Assembly: GCF_007301515.1 (NCBI RefSeq)
Contig: NZ_CP041666.1
Span: 2,852,001 to 2,916,000, forward strand
Length of the DNA: 64,000 nt
DNA from: Radiobacillus deserti
Lineage (GTDB): Bacteria; Bacillota; Bacilli; Bacillales; Amphibacillaceae
Direction of reading: 5' to 3'
Part shown: positions 34,762-43,495 of the stretch, in pieces
How the letters are laid out: the number at the start of each line of letters is the position of its first letter
Position numbering within the stretch: the first letter of the stretch is position 1
Made by a program: the position numbers and the translations under genes
The notes under the pieces: model-generated
What the model was told of the DNA's origin: nothing
Databases searched by the model: none
Seen by the model: the letters and a program-made list of their open reading frames with translations, nothing else

Positions 34762-36168
34762 TTACCAATCCACCTCAATAAATGACGCAATGTTATAAAA
34801 GGAAATATCCTGTACGATTCGGCCAAGTCTATCCATGTTAGCTGGGTACTCTCCGTTTTCCACCCATTTCCCAATGATGTTGCATAATATTCTTCTAAAG
34901 TATTCATGTCTCGTATAAGAAAAGAGACTACGAGAATCCGTTAACATGCCGATAAATCTAGATAACACACCAACATTGGCAAGTGCTGTAATTTGATTTT
35001 CTATCCCATCACGATGGTCATTGAACCACCATGCTGTACCAAACTGTATTTTCCCGGGTATATTTCCATCTTGAAAGTTTCCAGCTAAGGTAGCGAGCAT
35101 ATAATTATCACGTGGATTTAAATTATATAGTACTGTTTTAGGAAGGTGGTGAGATTTTTCCAGTTCATTTAGTAACTTAGAAAGATCTTCTGCATAGTTA
35201 AAATCTGCTATAGAATCAAAGCCCGTATTCGCTCCAATTCTCTCTATCATTCTTGTATTTACTCCTCGTAACCCACCGATATGGAATTGCATCACCCAGC
35301 CCTTTTTAGCATAAAGCTTCCCGAGGTGTAGGAGAATGGTTGTTTTAAACTGAACTGTTTCCTCGTAAGTAACCGTTTCTTGATGAACTGCCTTTTTAAA
35401 GATTGCATCACATGTTTCTTCATTCGTGAGCTGAAAGAAAGCATCGTCAAGACCATGATCGGACAGACGACAACCAACTTTGTGAAAGTAATCTACACGA
35501 TCGGACAACGCATCCAAAAGGGCAGGGAAATTTTGCACAGACTTACCAGTTGCCATTTCTAATTTTGATACCCATTCTGGAAAGGTAGATTTGTTTACGT
35601 GTAGTGCACCATCTGGACGAAAAGTCGGTAAAACCTTAACATCGAATGTGCTATCTTCGTTTATTTGCTTATGGTATTCTAATGAATCTACAGGATCGTC
35701 CGTCGTACATAGCGCTTTGACACGAAAATGCTTGATTATCCCCCTTGCGGAAAAATCAGCTTGTTTCATTCGCTCATTCGCCTTTTCCCATATGTGCTCA
35801 GCAGTTTCGGGTGATAATTCTTCTTCTATTCCAAAGCAACGCTTCAGCTCTAAATGTGTCCAATGATATAATGGATTCCCTATCAGCTCTGGTACAGTTT
35901 CCGCCCATTTTAAAAATTTTTCTTTTTCGCTTTTGGGGCCGGTGATATAGTCCTCCGTCACTCCATTGGCTCTAAGCACACGCCACTTATAATGGTCTTC
36001 TCCCAGCCACGCATCTGTGATAGAGGAAAACCGTCTGTCTTCCGCAATTTCTTTTGCAGTTAAATGACAATGGTAATCAAAGATTGGCATGTCCTTGGCA
36101 TAATGATGATAAAGTTGTTTCGATGTTTTCGTTTCTAACAAAAAATCTTCATGTAAGAATGGTTTCAT
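34762..36168 (-). CDS. uxaC: Glucuronate (uronate) isomerase
   Basis: This 468-residue protein matches UxaC over its length. The metal-site motif DYHCHL (His33, His35) comes early, followed by WLGEDHYKWRVLRANGV and the C-terminal DSRSLFSYTRHEYFRRILC. It converts D-glucuronate to D-fructuronate in the cytoplasm. AGGGG precedes the ATG. It sits in the GH39-GH2 operon rather than beside uxuA and uxuB, which lie 7-8 kb away; together they take glucuronate released by the GH67 enzyme to 2-keto-3-deoxygluconate. Confidence 0.95.
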   Translation of the reverse strand: MKPFLHEDFLLETKTSKQLYHHYAKDMPIFDYHCHLTAKEIAEDRRFSSITDAWLGEDHYKWRVLRANGVTEDYITGPKSEKEKFLKWAETVPELIGNPLYHWTHLELKRCFGIEEELSPETAEHIWEKANERMKQADFSARGIIKHFRVKALCTTDDPVDSLEYHKQINEDSTFDVKVLPTFRPDGALHVNKSTFPEWVSKLEMATGKSVQNFPALLDALSDRVDYFHKVGCRLSDHGLDDAFFQLTNEETCDAIFKKAVHQETVTYEETVQFKTTILLHLGKLYAKKGWVMQFHIGGLRGVNTRMIERIGANTGFDSIADFNYAEDLSKLLNELEKSHHLPKTVLYNLNPRDNYMLATLAGNFQDGNIPGKIQFGTAWWFNDHRDGIENQITALANVGVLSRFIGMLTDSRSLFSYTRHEYFRRILCNIIGKWVENGEYPANMDRLGRIVQDISFYNIASFIEVDW

Positions 36169-36231
36169 GTTACCCCTCTATTCCTAGCCATTGTTTCATT
36201 CTTAAGAATCTGCATGAATAATAACTATCCC

Positions 36232-37737
36232 TTAATAGGAAGTAATAAGAGAATCGTCCAATCCGATGTACGTTTCCGTTTCATCATTCACTGGTATGAT
36301 TTCGATTAGCGACACCTCATTTTTAGTTAATGCAACTGTGATCGAGATTTTACCATTCTCCGCTTTTAGATGATCGGTTCTTATAAGTGATTGGGCAACA
36401 CCCCGAAGTGTTTCTACCATTTCTCTACTCGGAAACCTTGGACGACCCATATCCCTCCAGGTCTTCCAGGGGTTCGCATGCTGTTCGTCAACCGTTTGGC
36501 GTTTAATAAACAAATGGCTTGCCTCAACCGGAATCTCAAAGGTTACTTCCTTTTCTCGACCTTCTCCTTTATCCATAACTAAATTCCACATAACAAGAGC
36601 GATGGAACCGTCTCGCCTTTTGGTTACAATCGTGTGTTCATCTTGGTATAATTGAGCATCTCCTAGCTTGTTAAAGAAGGAAAAAAGGTAAAAAGTAGGT
36701 TTTGGTATTTCATTTAATCCGACTAATCCAAAGCCGCCGTGGAACTGTGATCGTGGCACGTCTCGCTCTTCAAATACATCACTAAACGTCCAATAAGAAA
36801 ATGAGTCGACGAAGTCGCCTCCTTCGCTTAATATTCGTGCCAAATAAGCAGCATTGAGCACTGTATCATGAACTGGATTTATTGGACTATAGGAAGTGTT
36901 ATATTCTGTAATAGGAAATGGCAAATGGGGAAAAGCAGAACTTTTGATTAAGCGACGAACCGTTTTAAATTCCTCTAGCATTTTTGTATTATTTGTAAGT
37001 TCCTGATAATAGTAATCTGGTGTTACCTTGTTCGGCTGACGTGACGTGTATGCATGACGAGAAACAAAATCAATTGGTGCATCCTCTTTCTCACAAAATT
37101 CAAGAAACTCAACGATCCATTCGTCTGAACCACCGCAAATAGCTGGTCCGCCAACTTGGATATTTGAATTTACCTTTTTAATTGTTGTCGCGGTTTTTTT
37201 ATACAGTTTAAAATATTCTCTCTTATCAGCGTTCTTCCAAAAGTTTACTAGGTTAGGCTCATTCCAAATTTCAAATGGCCACTTTGTAACTTCTTCTACA
37301 CCATATCTGTCTATAAAATGTTGTGTAACCGCTCGAATTAAATCGGTCCATTTGTCGTAATCTTTAGGTGGTGTTACATTTCCTTCCCAGGTGAAAATAG
37401 TTTGGTCTCCAGAAGCCAGAAGTTTTGGCATAAACCCTATTTCAATAAATGGACGGATGCCGATTTCTAAAAACGAATCAAAAATCCGGTCAATATAAGT
37501 GAAATTATAGAAAGGCTTTATCTCCCCTTCCACGTCGATTTCACGATATATACCAATATCATCATGCAAAAGTCCATGACCACGGATATAGGTAAAACCA
37601 ATTTCCTTTTGAACGAACTTTAGATGATCTAAGTATTCTTGTTGAAGCGCTAATCCAAGCCGTCCTGTACCGATGCAATATTTCCAATTATTCTTGAATT
37701 CCTTTTGAATCTGATTTCCGATCACAATTTTACTCAT
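36232..37737 (-). CDS. xynB: GH39 beta-xylosidase, intracellular
   Basis: This 501-residue GH39 enzyme has, from the chosen start, the acid/base Glu160 in FEIWNEPN and the nucleophile Glu278 in PITEYNTSY, the same numbers as in the Geobacillus XynB1 enzyme. It releases xylose from xylo-oligosaccharides with retention. There is no signal peptide. The ATG at 37737 is preferred because AGGGTGG lies 5 nt upstream; the in-frame GTG three codons earlier is within that site. The upstream DUF624 stop is only 11 nt away. The GH43 enzyme encoded at 20194-21807 has the same job by a different mechanism. Confidence 0.93.
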   Translation of the reverse strand: MSKIVIGNQIQKEFKNNWKYCIGTGRLGLALQQEYLDHLKFVQKEIGFTYIRGHGLLHDDIGIYREIDVEGEIKPFYNFTYIDRIFDSFLEIGIRPFIEIGFMPKLLASGDQTIFTWEGNVTPPKDYDKWTDLIRAVTQHFIDRYGVEEVTKWPFEIWNEPNLVNFWKNADKREYFKLYKKTATTIKKVNSNIQVGGPAICGGSDEWIVEFLEFCEKEDAPIDFVSRHAYTSRQPNKVTPDYYYQELTNNTKMLEEFKTVRRLIKSSAFPHLPFPITEYNTSYSPINPVHDTVLNAAYLARILSEGGDFVDSFSYWTFSDVFEERDVPRSQFHGGFGLVGLNEIPKPTFYLFSFFNKLGDAQLYQDEHTIVTKRRDGSIALVMWNLVMDKGEGREKEVTFEIPVEASHLFIKRQTVDEQHANPWKTWRDMGRPRFPSREMVETLRGVAQSLIRTDHLKAENGKISITVALTKNEVSLIEIIPVNDETETYIGLDDSLITSY

Positions 37738-37748
37738 TTTTACCACCC

Positions 37749-38474
37749 TTAACTCGAAGATTCTATATTTTGATGTTCAAAAAGCGTTTCCTCTGTCTTA
37801 ACGAAGTTTTGTTTAACATCTTCCAAAATTGCCTGATTATTTAAGGCAATTGCATAAGCTACAAGACTAGCAATAAATAAAAGTAGAAAATCAGAAACGA
37901 TGAACATCAAAAATAAGGTTATGATAACGATTCCTACATTACCGGTAGTATTCTTCATTCTGGTAAAGCTGTAATACAAGGAGAGGCGATAGATATCTCT
38001 TACTCGGAAACTAAAGTTAGCACTAATAGAAATTACATAGATGGAAAGTGTCCCAAACAAAACAAATAAAACAAGTAATATACCGGATATTATTTGATTT
38101 CGCGTTGTAGGATCTGCATTTAGATAATGAATATCCATTGTAATAATAGTCAAAATGACTAGCATCGGCACCCAATTTTTTAAACTGTCGAAGAAATTTA
38201 TTTTATACCCGTAAAAGAAATCTTTAGTCGGAGAAATCTCTTTTTCTCGTATTAATTTCGTCAGCGTATAAAATAAAGCTGCAATAGCAGGACCAGTTGG
38301 GATAAGCGCTAGACAATAAACTAGAATGTTCGAGAAACTAGGAATTAAAGTAAGAAAGAAAAATAAAAACAGGAGATTACAGGCTATAAAATACACATTT
38401 ACTAATGCCAACCAATAAATATAATTAGTTAAAACAGTTAATACTCCCTGTCCAAACTCTTTACCATTATCCAT
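37749..38474 (-). CDS. DUF624 (YesL-like) membrane protein
   Basis: This 241-residue protein has about five transmembrane segments and the DUF624 opening (GVLTVLTNYIYWLALVNVYFI), followed by IPTGPAIAALFYTLTKLIRE. The family is found next to sugar importers and polysaccharide lyase or hydrolase genes; its role is unknown. AGGGTGGGG precedes the ATG. It is the first gene of the GH39-uxaC-GH2-Nif3-GH8 operon, 11 nt ahead of the GH39 start. It is the second DUF624 protein of the island, and the two are clearly different in sequence. Confidence 0.8.
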   Translation of the reverse strand: MDNGKEFGQGVLTVLTNYIYWLALVNVYFIACNLLFLFFFLTLIPSFSNILVYCLALIPTGPAIAALFYTLTKLIREKEISPTKDFFYGYKINFFDSLKNWVPMLVILTIITMDIHYLNADPTTRNQIISGILLVLFVLFGTLSIYVISISANFSFRVRDIYRLSLYYSFTRMKNTTGNVGIVIITLFLMFIVSDFLLLFIASLVAYAIALNNQAILEDVKQNFVKTEETLFEHQNIESSS

Positions 38475-38618
38475 GTAATCCCCACCCTTTGTGCGTTATA
38501 AGGCATACCAACCCTTTTTAGATATTATCATGATCAAGAAGACAAGTTTGTTCTACTAGCAAAGGTCTTTATTTAAATTAAAAAATGAAAGACTTTATTT
38601 GTAGTTTTTTATGTCATG

Positions 38619-38660
38619 CAAAAAGGTAAGCCTGCCTGCAAATCTACAGGCAGATTACCT
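38619..38660 (-). terminator. Terminator after the LplA-like binding-protein gene
   Basis: The stem GGTAA..CTGCCTG/CAGGCAG..TTACC has a small internal loop and is followed on the minus strand by CTTTTTGC. Confidence 0.7.
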
Positions 38661-38669
38661 CTTACATGG

Positions 38670-40307
38670 TTACTTGTTTGATTGATACACGTCATTTGCT
38701 TGTTGAACATATCTATCTAAGCCTTTTGCTTCTAGCTCCTTGATGTAAGCATCCCATTCAGATAAATCTCGTTGTCCTAGAATAAACTGAAGCGTGCTTT
38801 GTTTAACGTGGTCAAGTAATGGTGTGCTTAATAACGTAGCTTGCTCTAGTTCCACTTCATTATATTTAATCGGTGGATCAGGAGGTAACGTTTCTTTCGT
38901 TTCATGCATACCATTTTGGAACGCAATTTCCTCTTCACTAAACATAGAGTGCAATAATTCTGTTGAACCACCGTAAGAGAAAACTCCACCCGAGAAACCG
39001 AAATCAACATTCAGTTGTTTTGGTGCTCCTGGGTTAAGACCAACGTAATCCACATCTTCAGCAAGGTGTCTCTTACCGTTTTCATCCACTGTGTATGTTA
39101 CTCCCTCTACACCCCACTTCGTAAACTCTTTACCTTCTGGACTGTAGAATAGCCAGTCAATAAATTGCATCATCGCATCAAAGTTTGGATCTTCTTTTGC
39201 CTTCGCTGAAATCATTATGCCGTTTTCTAGTTTTGATCCACCCATTACGTGACCAGCAGGACCACCTGGCACCAGAATTTTACTTATTTCGAAATTCCCT
39301 TCCCCAAGTGCATCGGTAAGCTTTTCGCGATACTCTATAACAGATTGAGAGTTTGCATTAATAACGAACGATTCTTCGTTGACTAGCTTTTGAATCGCTT
39401 GGTCATCCTCTTGTGTGACACTTTCAGGGTCTAATAATCCTTTTTCAACTAAACCGTGGAAATATGTCACCAATTTCTTATGCCCTTCAGATGCTGGTGC
39501 AAAGTAGAATTCTTCCTTATCATGATCGAACTTTAATCCATTACCGAGTCCCCAGCCAGCTCTTGTTCCGAAAGTCGTTGCCGCAATATTTAATGTACTT
39601 TCAAATTTAAAGCGGTCAGAGAAAGGAATAGTGTTTGGATAAGCCTCCTTCATTGCCATTAACACTTCTTCTACTTCTTCCCACGTTTCTGGTTCTTCAA
39701 GTCCTAGTTCCTTCAAAATGTCTTTTCTCATCGCTAACGTATAATCAGGCCACACTCTTTCATGCATACCTGGTAATAAATAAAATTTCCCGTCTTCCTG
39801 TCTCAAAGTATCTAAATACGGTTCCATATCATACTTTTCAACTGCATCCTGAAAATGTGGCATTAAGTGTAAATAATCACTAACCGGAAGTATTGCTCCC
39901 GACGAAACAAACGGTGTTTCTTGTCCAGGATACGTCTTAGGAATGATTAATGGAGCTTCCCCACCACTAATTAACAAACTACGCTTCTGCTCGTAGTCAC
40001 TCATCGGTACAGTAGTAATATCCAGTGATACGTTGGTTCTTTTCTTAATTTCTTCAAATAATAGCCAATCCTCTTTATATGGGTAATTTGGGTGATCACT
40101 ATAAAGCATCGAAAATGTGATTGGTTCTGTCGCCTTAAATTGATCACCTACACCATAATCGGTCATTGCTGCACCAGAGACTTCACCGTCTTTTTTGGAA
40201 GAGCCATTATCTGACCCTGCTTCCTCTGCATTTTTACAAGCTGCTAGTACACTAATCATTACAAGCATGCACATGAACAAACATAACTGTTTAAAGGATT
40301 TACTCAA
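38670..40307 (-). CDS. LplA/AguE-like binding lipoprotein for aldouronic oligosaccharides
   Basis: This 545-residue binding protein has a signal peptide and lipobox VLAACKNA. Its size and pattern (FSMLYSDHPNYPYKEDWLLFEEI; FIDWLFYSPEGKEFTKWGVEGV) match the long LplA/YtcQ-type proteins that serve oligosaccharides with uronic acids. The start is TTG, set by GGGGGAGGAG just upstream. With the two permeases upstream it forms a three-gene operon without an ATPase gene. In Geobacillus the AguEFG transporter of this type imports aldotetraouronic acid for the GH67 enzyme; neighbouring GH67, uxu genes and shared regulatory sites support that here. The ligand is inferred. Confidence 0.88.
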   Translation of the reverse strand: MSKSFKQLCLFMCMLVMISVLAACKNAEEAGSDNGSSKKDGEVSGAAMTDYGVGDQFKATEPITFSMLYSDHPNYPYKEDWLLFEEIKKRTNVSLDITTVPMSDYEQKRSLLISGGEAPLIIPKTYPGQETPFVSSGAILPVSDYLHLMPHFQDAVEKYDMEPYLDTLRQEDGKFYLLPGMHERVWPDYTLAMRKDILKELGLEEPETWEEVEEVLMAMKEAYPNTIPFSDRFKFESTLNIAATTFGTRAGWGLGNGLKFDHDKEEFYFAPASEGHKKLVTYFHGLVEKGLLDPESVTQEDDQAIQKLVNEESFVINANSQSVIEYREKLTDALGEGNFEISKILVPGGPAGHVMGGSKLENGIMISAKAKEDPNFDAMMQFIDWLFYSPEGKEFTKWGVEGVTYTVDENGKRHLAEDVDYVGLNPGAPKQLNVDFGFSGGVFSYGGSTELLHSMFSEEEIAFQNGMHETKETLPPDPPIKYNEVELEQATLLSTPLLDHVKQSTLQFILGQRDLSEWDAYIKELEAKGLDRYVQQANDVYQSNK

Positions 40308-40339
40308 TTTCTCCTCCCCCTTTGGTTTTCAATTCCTTT

Positions 40340-40353
40340 TCAAAACGTTTCAT
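40340..40353 (-). promoter_or_regulatory. cre-like site before the LplA-like gene
   Basis: TCAAAACGTTTCAT has the central AACGTT and differs from TGAAAACGTTTCAT at one base. It lies 33 nt before the start codon. Confidence 0.45.
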
Positions 40354-40463
40354 TGACTTGTTCCACACTAGATGAGGTCACCACCCCCTCAATAAAATAA
40401 AGCGCCTTCAAAAACATATACTCTCACTATGAATAAAAGGCCCATTCCCCCTCATTGATTCTG

Positions 40464-41336
40464 TTATCCCTTTACAGAGCCAAGCATAACTCCTGAGACA
40501 AAATACTTCTGAATATATGGATAGACACAGACGATTGGTAAAACGGTTAATACCATTGTTACCGACTTTATATTTGCTGCAATCTGGGTTAAGTTATCCG
40601 CGGATGTAGCGCCGGAGGATAAAGAGCCTTCTGCACCCTTGATTAAATTTCTAAGATAAATGGAAACTGGAAATAGCTCTTTTTCACTAAAATATAGAAA
40701 TGCTGGAAACCATGAGTTCCAATGTGTAACAGCATAAAATAAGAACATAGTAGCAAGTATTGGTTTAGATAACGGAAGTACAATTTTCACTAAAATGCCA
40801 TACGTGTTGGAACCGTCCATTATTGCAGCTTCTTCTAACTCATCCGGTATGTTTTCAAAGAATGTTTTCATAATCAACAGGTTAAATACACTGATTGCAG
40901 TCGGGATCACAATTGCCCAAATCGTGTTACCAAAGCCTAGAGAGTTGACTAATACATAGTTTGGGATTATTCCACCGTTGAAAAACATCGTAAACACGAC
41001 GAACATCAGCCAGAAGTTTCTTCCTTTTAATCTTTTCTTCGCTAGTGGGTAGGCCATCATCGTTGATAAGACAAGGGAAATAGCAGTCCCAACAATCGTG
41101 TACACTACCGTATTTTTATAGTTAATCCAAAACATGCTATCGGACATAATGATCTTATACGTTTCTATATTGAATCCTTTCGGGATGAGACTTACCTCTC
41201 CAGCTGTTATATATTGTTCCGAGCTAAAGGATTGAGCCACAATATTTAAAAACGGGAATAACGTCACATAAACAACGGCCAGTAATATCACTACATTGAA
41301 CACTCTAAACACCTTATATTGAAACGATTCCTTCAT
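40464..41336 (-). CDS. YtcP/AguG-like ABC transporter permease
   Basis: This 290-residue permease has about six membrane segments, an N-terminal FRVFNVVILLAVVYVTLFPFLNI, and the EAA loop EEAAIMDGSNTYGILVKIVLPLSKP. The C-terminus YIQKYFVSGVMLGSVKG is the signature ending of the LplC/YtcP group. It pairs with the LplB-like permease encoded 12 nt upstream and the LplA-like binding protein downstream. AAGGAGGG precedes the ATG. The substrate by context is glucuronosyl xylo-oligosaccharide. Confidence 0.92.
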   Translation of the reverse strand: MKESFQYKVFRVFNVVILLAVVYVTLFPFLNIVAQSFSSEQYITAGEVSLIPKGFNIETYKIIMSDSMFWINYKNTVVYTIVGTAISLVLSTMMAYPLAKKRLKGRNFWLMFVVFTMFFNGGIIPNYVLVNSLGFGNTIWAIVIPTAISVFNLLIMKTFFENIPDELEEAAIMDGSNTYGILVKIVLPLSKPILATMFLFYAVTHWNSWFPAFLYFSEKELFPVSIYLRNLIKGAEGSLSSGATSADNLTQIAANIKSVTMVLTVLPIVCVYPYIQKYFVSGVMLGSVKG

Positions 41337-41348
41337 CTGCTTCCCTCC

Positions 41349-42308
41349 TTACCACAAACTGTTGTCTGTAATTTTTCTAGACATGAAGTTAGCTCCAAAC
41401 ACTAATATTAAACCGATGATTGATTCAAATAACCCAATGGCCGTTCCATAACTAAAGCTCGCGGATTGAATACCAATCCGGTACACATAGGTTGAAATTA
41501 CGTCAGCCGTTTCGTAGGTCAATGGATTGTATAACAGTAACACCTTTTCAAATCCTACTTGAAGGAAATTCCCAATGTTAAGGATAAATAAGACTACGAT
41601 TGTCGGGAGAATACCAGGTATTGTAATATGAAGCGTTTGCTTCCATCGATTAGCACCGTCAATTTTTGCTGCTTCGTATAGTTCATCATTAATTCCAGTT
41701 AAGGCCGCAAGATATAGAATTGCCCCCCACCCCGTCGTCTGCCATAGTTCGGATGAAAGGAAAATAGTTCGGAACCATTCAGGCATCTGAATAAACGGAT
41801 AACGATTACCTGTAAAAAATTCGACAACGTTATTAATCGCTCCATTTACGGATACTAACTCCAGCACAATTCCCGCTACCACTACCATTGAGAAGAAGTG
41901 TGGCAAGTAAGATACGGTTTGAACAAATCTTTTAAAGCCTCTGTTTTTCACTTCGTTTAACAGTAATGCAAAGATGATTGGTGCTGGAAACGTGACAATT
42001 AATAAAAGAAGACCTAGGACAAGCGTATTTTTCAAGACAAGAAAAAACGTTGGGTCTTGTAATAACATGTTGAAATAAGTAAGTCCAACCCATTCCTCCC
42101 CGATAATACTCCCACCTGGAACGAACCTTCTAAATGCAATAATATTACCGAACATTGGTCCATACTTAAAAATCACAAAATAGATGACCGGGAGTACCAA
42201 CAGTGAATATAATTGCCAGTCTTTTTTTATGACTTTTTTGGCTCTTTGCCATTTGGTGTTAGGTCTAGTGACTTTTGTTTTCACATCTTTCACAAGCTGT
42301 TGCTCCAT
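41349..42308 (-). CDS. LplB/AguF-like ABC transporter permease
   Basis: This 319-residue permease opens with a basic cytoplasmic tail and WQLYSLLVLPVIYFVIFKYGPMFG, the hallmark of the LplB/YteP group, and has the EAA loop YEAAKIDGANRWKQTLHITIPG. It is the first gene of the importer operon. GGGGGAAA precedes the ATG. About 220-250 nt upstream lies a near-consensus promoter whose start site is covered by a GntR-type operator, and a cre site lies in between. It has no dedicated ATPase here. Confidence 0.92.
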   Translation of the reverse strand: MEQQLVKDVKTKVTRPNTKWQRAKKVIKKDWQLYSLLVLPVIYFVIFKYGPMFGNIIAFRRFVPGGSIIGEEWVGLTYFNMLLQDPTFFLVLKNTLVLGLLLLIVTFPAPIIFALLLNEVKNRGFKRFVQTVSYLPHFFSMVVVAGIVLELVSVNGAINNVVEFFTGNRYPFIQMPEWFRTIFLSSELWQTTGWGAILYLAALTGINDELYEAAKIDGANRWKQTLHITIPGILPTIVVLFILNIGNFLQVGFEKVLLLYNPLTYETADVISTYVYRIGIQSASFSYGTAIGLFESIIGLILVFGANFMSRKITDNSLW

Positions 42309-42414
42309 ACTGATTTCCCCCTTTACTCTTCAAATTTAACACCTTTCAAAAGTTCGGTTTCTTCCCCATTCTTAGTCTTTATCAAAATTGACCAATCCAT
42401 GGAAACTCCGCTTA

Positions 42415-42428
42415 GGTAACCGCTTACA
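42415..42428 (-). promoter_or_regulatory. cre-like site in the LplB-operon leader
   Basis: GGTAACCGCTTACA differs from the palindromic cre form TGTAACCGCTTACA at one base. It lies about 95 nt downstream of the predicted start. Confidence 0.5.
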
Positions 42429-42508
42429 TAAACCTTCAAATAAAGAGGTGTATTTGAATTCAAAGAATCTGATACCTTATCTTTATCGTTTATTAGTAAT
42501 CTAATCTA

Positions 42509-42559
42509 ACTAGTATGTTAGTATAGTAATATAATAACTGTATTGGGATAAACTGTCAA
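42509..42559 (-). promoter_or_regulatory. LplB-operon promoter with GntR(UxuR)-type operator at +1
   Basis: On the minus strand a perfect TTGACA (42559-42554) and TATTAT (42536-42531) are 17 nt apart. The palindromic ACTAGTATGTTAGT (42509-42522) begins 8 nt past the -10 box, over the start site. The same arrangement precedes the uxuR gene (47752-47803), so the GntR protein is the likely repressor of both. Confidence 0.75.
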
Positions 42560-42622
42560 CGTAAAATTCCCGACATAATTCTACGTTTCTCTTAATTACT
42601 TTATCTTTTCGGCATGTATTTT

Positions 42623-43468
42623 TCAGACTCCCGAATACGCCATAAATCCTCCATCCACAGGAACACAAACCCCTGTTATGAATCCACTAGCTTCTTTATC
42701 AACCAGCCATAACATTGTTCCTAACAAATCTTTTGGACTTCCAAGCCTTTTCATAGGGGTTTGAGAAAGAATCTTTTCCAATCTTATAGTTGGTGATCCA
42801 TCTTCTTTTGTTAATAACGCTCGGTTTTGATCCGTTAAGAAAAAGCCTGGAGAAATCGCATTAACCCTTATCCCAGCTTCAGCCATGTGGACAGCCATCC
42901 ACTGTGTAAAATTATCAATAGCAGCTTTAGCTGCGCTATAGGCAGGCACCTTAGTCATAGGGCTCACAGCACTCATCGAAGAAATATTAAGGATAGAACC
43001 TTTAGAATCTAACAATCTTTTCGTAAAAACCTGACTAGGAATAAAGGTACCGATAAAATTAAGGTTGAATACAGATCCAAACCCATCTGTTGTTAAATCT
43101 AGAAAAGAGGTAACGGTTTGGTCGTCCATATCTGCTTTTTTTAACGTTTCATTTGTTGTACTACCTTTCGGGTGATTGCCGCCTGCACCATTTATTAGTA
43201 CATCTACACGTCCGAACTCTTCATATATTTGCACCTCTGCATCGATTACATTTTCTCGGTCTAGAACATCACACTTAATTGGTAGAGCAGTTCCACCTTG
43301 GGACTTAATTACCTCTGCGACCTTTACGGCTTTTTCATAGGTCCGATTTAATATAGCTACGTTCATCCCTTGTCTTGCTAGCTCCTTGGCCATTTCACCA
43401 CAAAGAATTCCTCCACCACCTGTTACAACTGCAACTTTCCCTTTTAAATTTGGTATGATTGGTAACAT
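42623..43468 (-). CDS. uxuB: D-fructuronate reductase (mannonate oxidoreductase), SDR type
   Basis: This 281-residue short-chain dehydrogenase has the NAD(P) motif VTGGGGILCGEMAKEL, the NGAGG segment, catalytic Ser in NISSMSAV and YSAAKAA (YxxxK), and the end GVCVPVDGGFMAYSGV. This matches the B. subtilis YjmF/UxuB-type enzyme that reduces D-fructuronate to D-mannonate; E. coli uses an unrelated long-chain enzyme. It lies 27 nt downstream of uxuA and is the last gene of the GH67-uxuA-uxuB operon. AAAGGAG lies upstream of the ATG, rather far away. Confidence 0.9.
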   Translation of the reverse strand: MLPIIPNLKGKVAVVTGGGGILCGEMAKELARQGMNVAILNRTYEKAVKVAEVIKSQGGTALPIKCDVLDRENVIDAEVQIYEEFGRVDVLINGAGGNHPKGSTTNETLKKADMDDQTVTSFLDLTTDGFGSVFNLNFIGTFIPSQVFTKRLLDSKGSILNISSMSAVSPMTKVPAYSAAKAAIDNFTQWMAVHMAEAGIRVNAISPGFFLTDQNRALLTKEDGSPTIRLEKILSQTPMKRLGSPKDLLGTMLWLVDKEASGFITGVCVPVDGGFMAYSGV

Positions 43469-43495
43469 GTTGTCATTAACTCCTTTCCCATTCGA

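Noticed and set aside
38515..38560. XylR-like half site before the DUF624-GH39 operon (GTTTGTT)
   Set aside because: Only one arm resembles the operator; the second arm and the TAGACA -35 box are missing.
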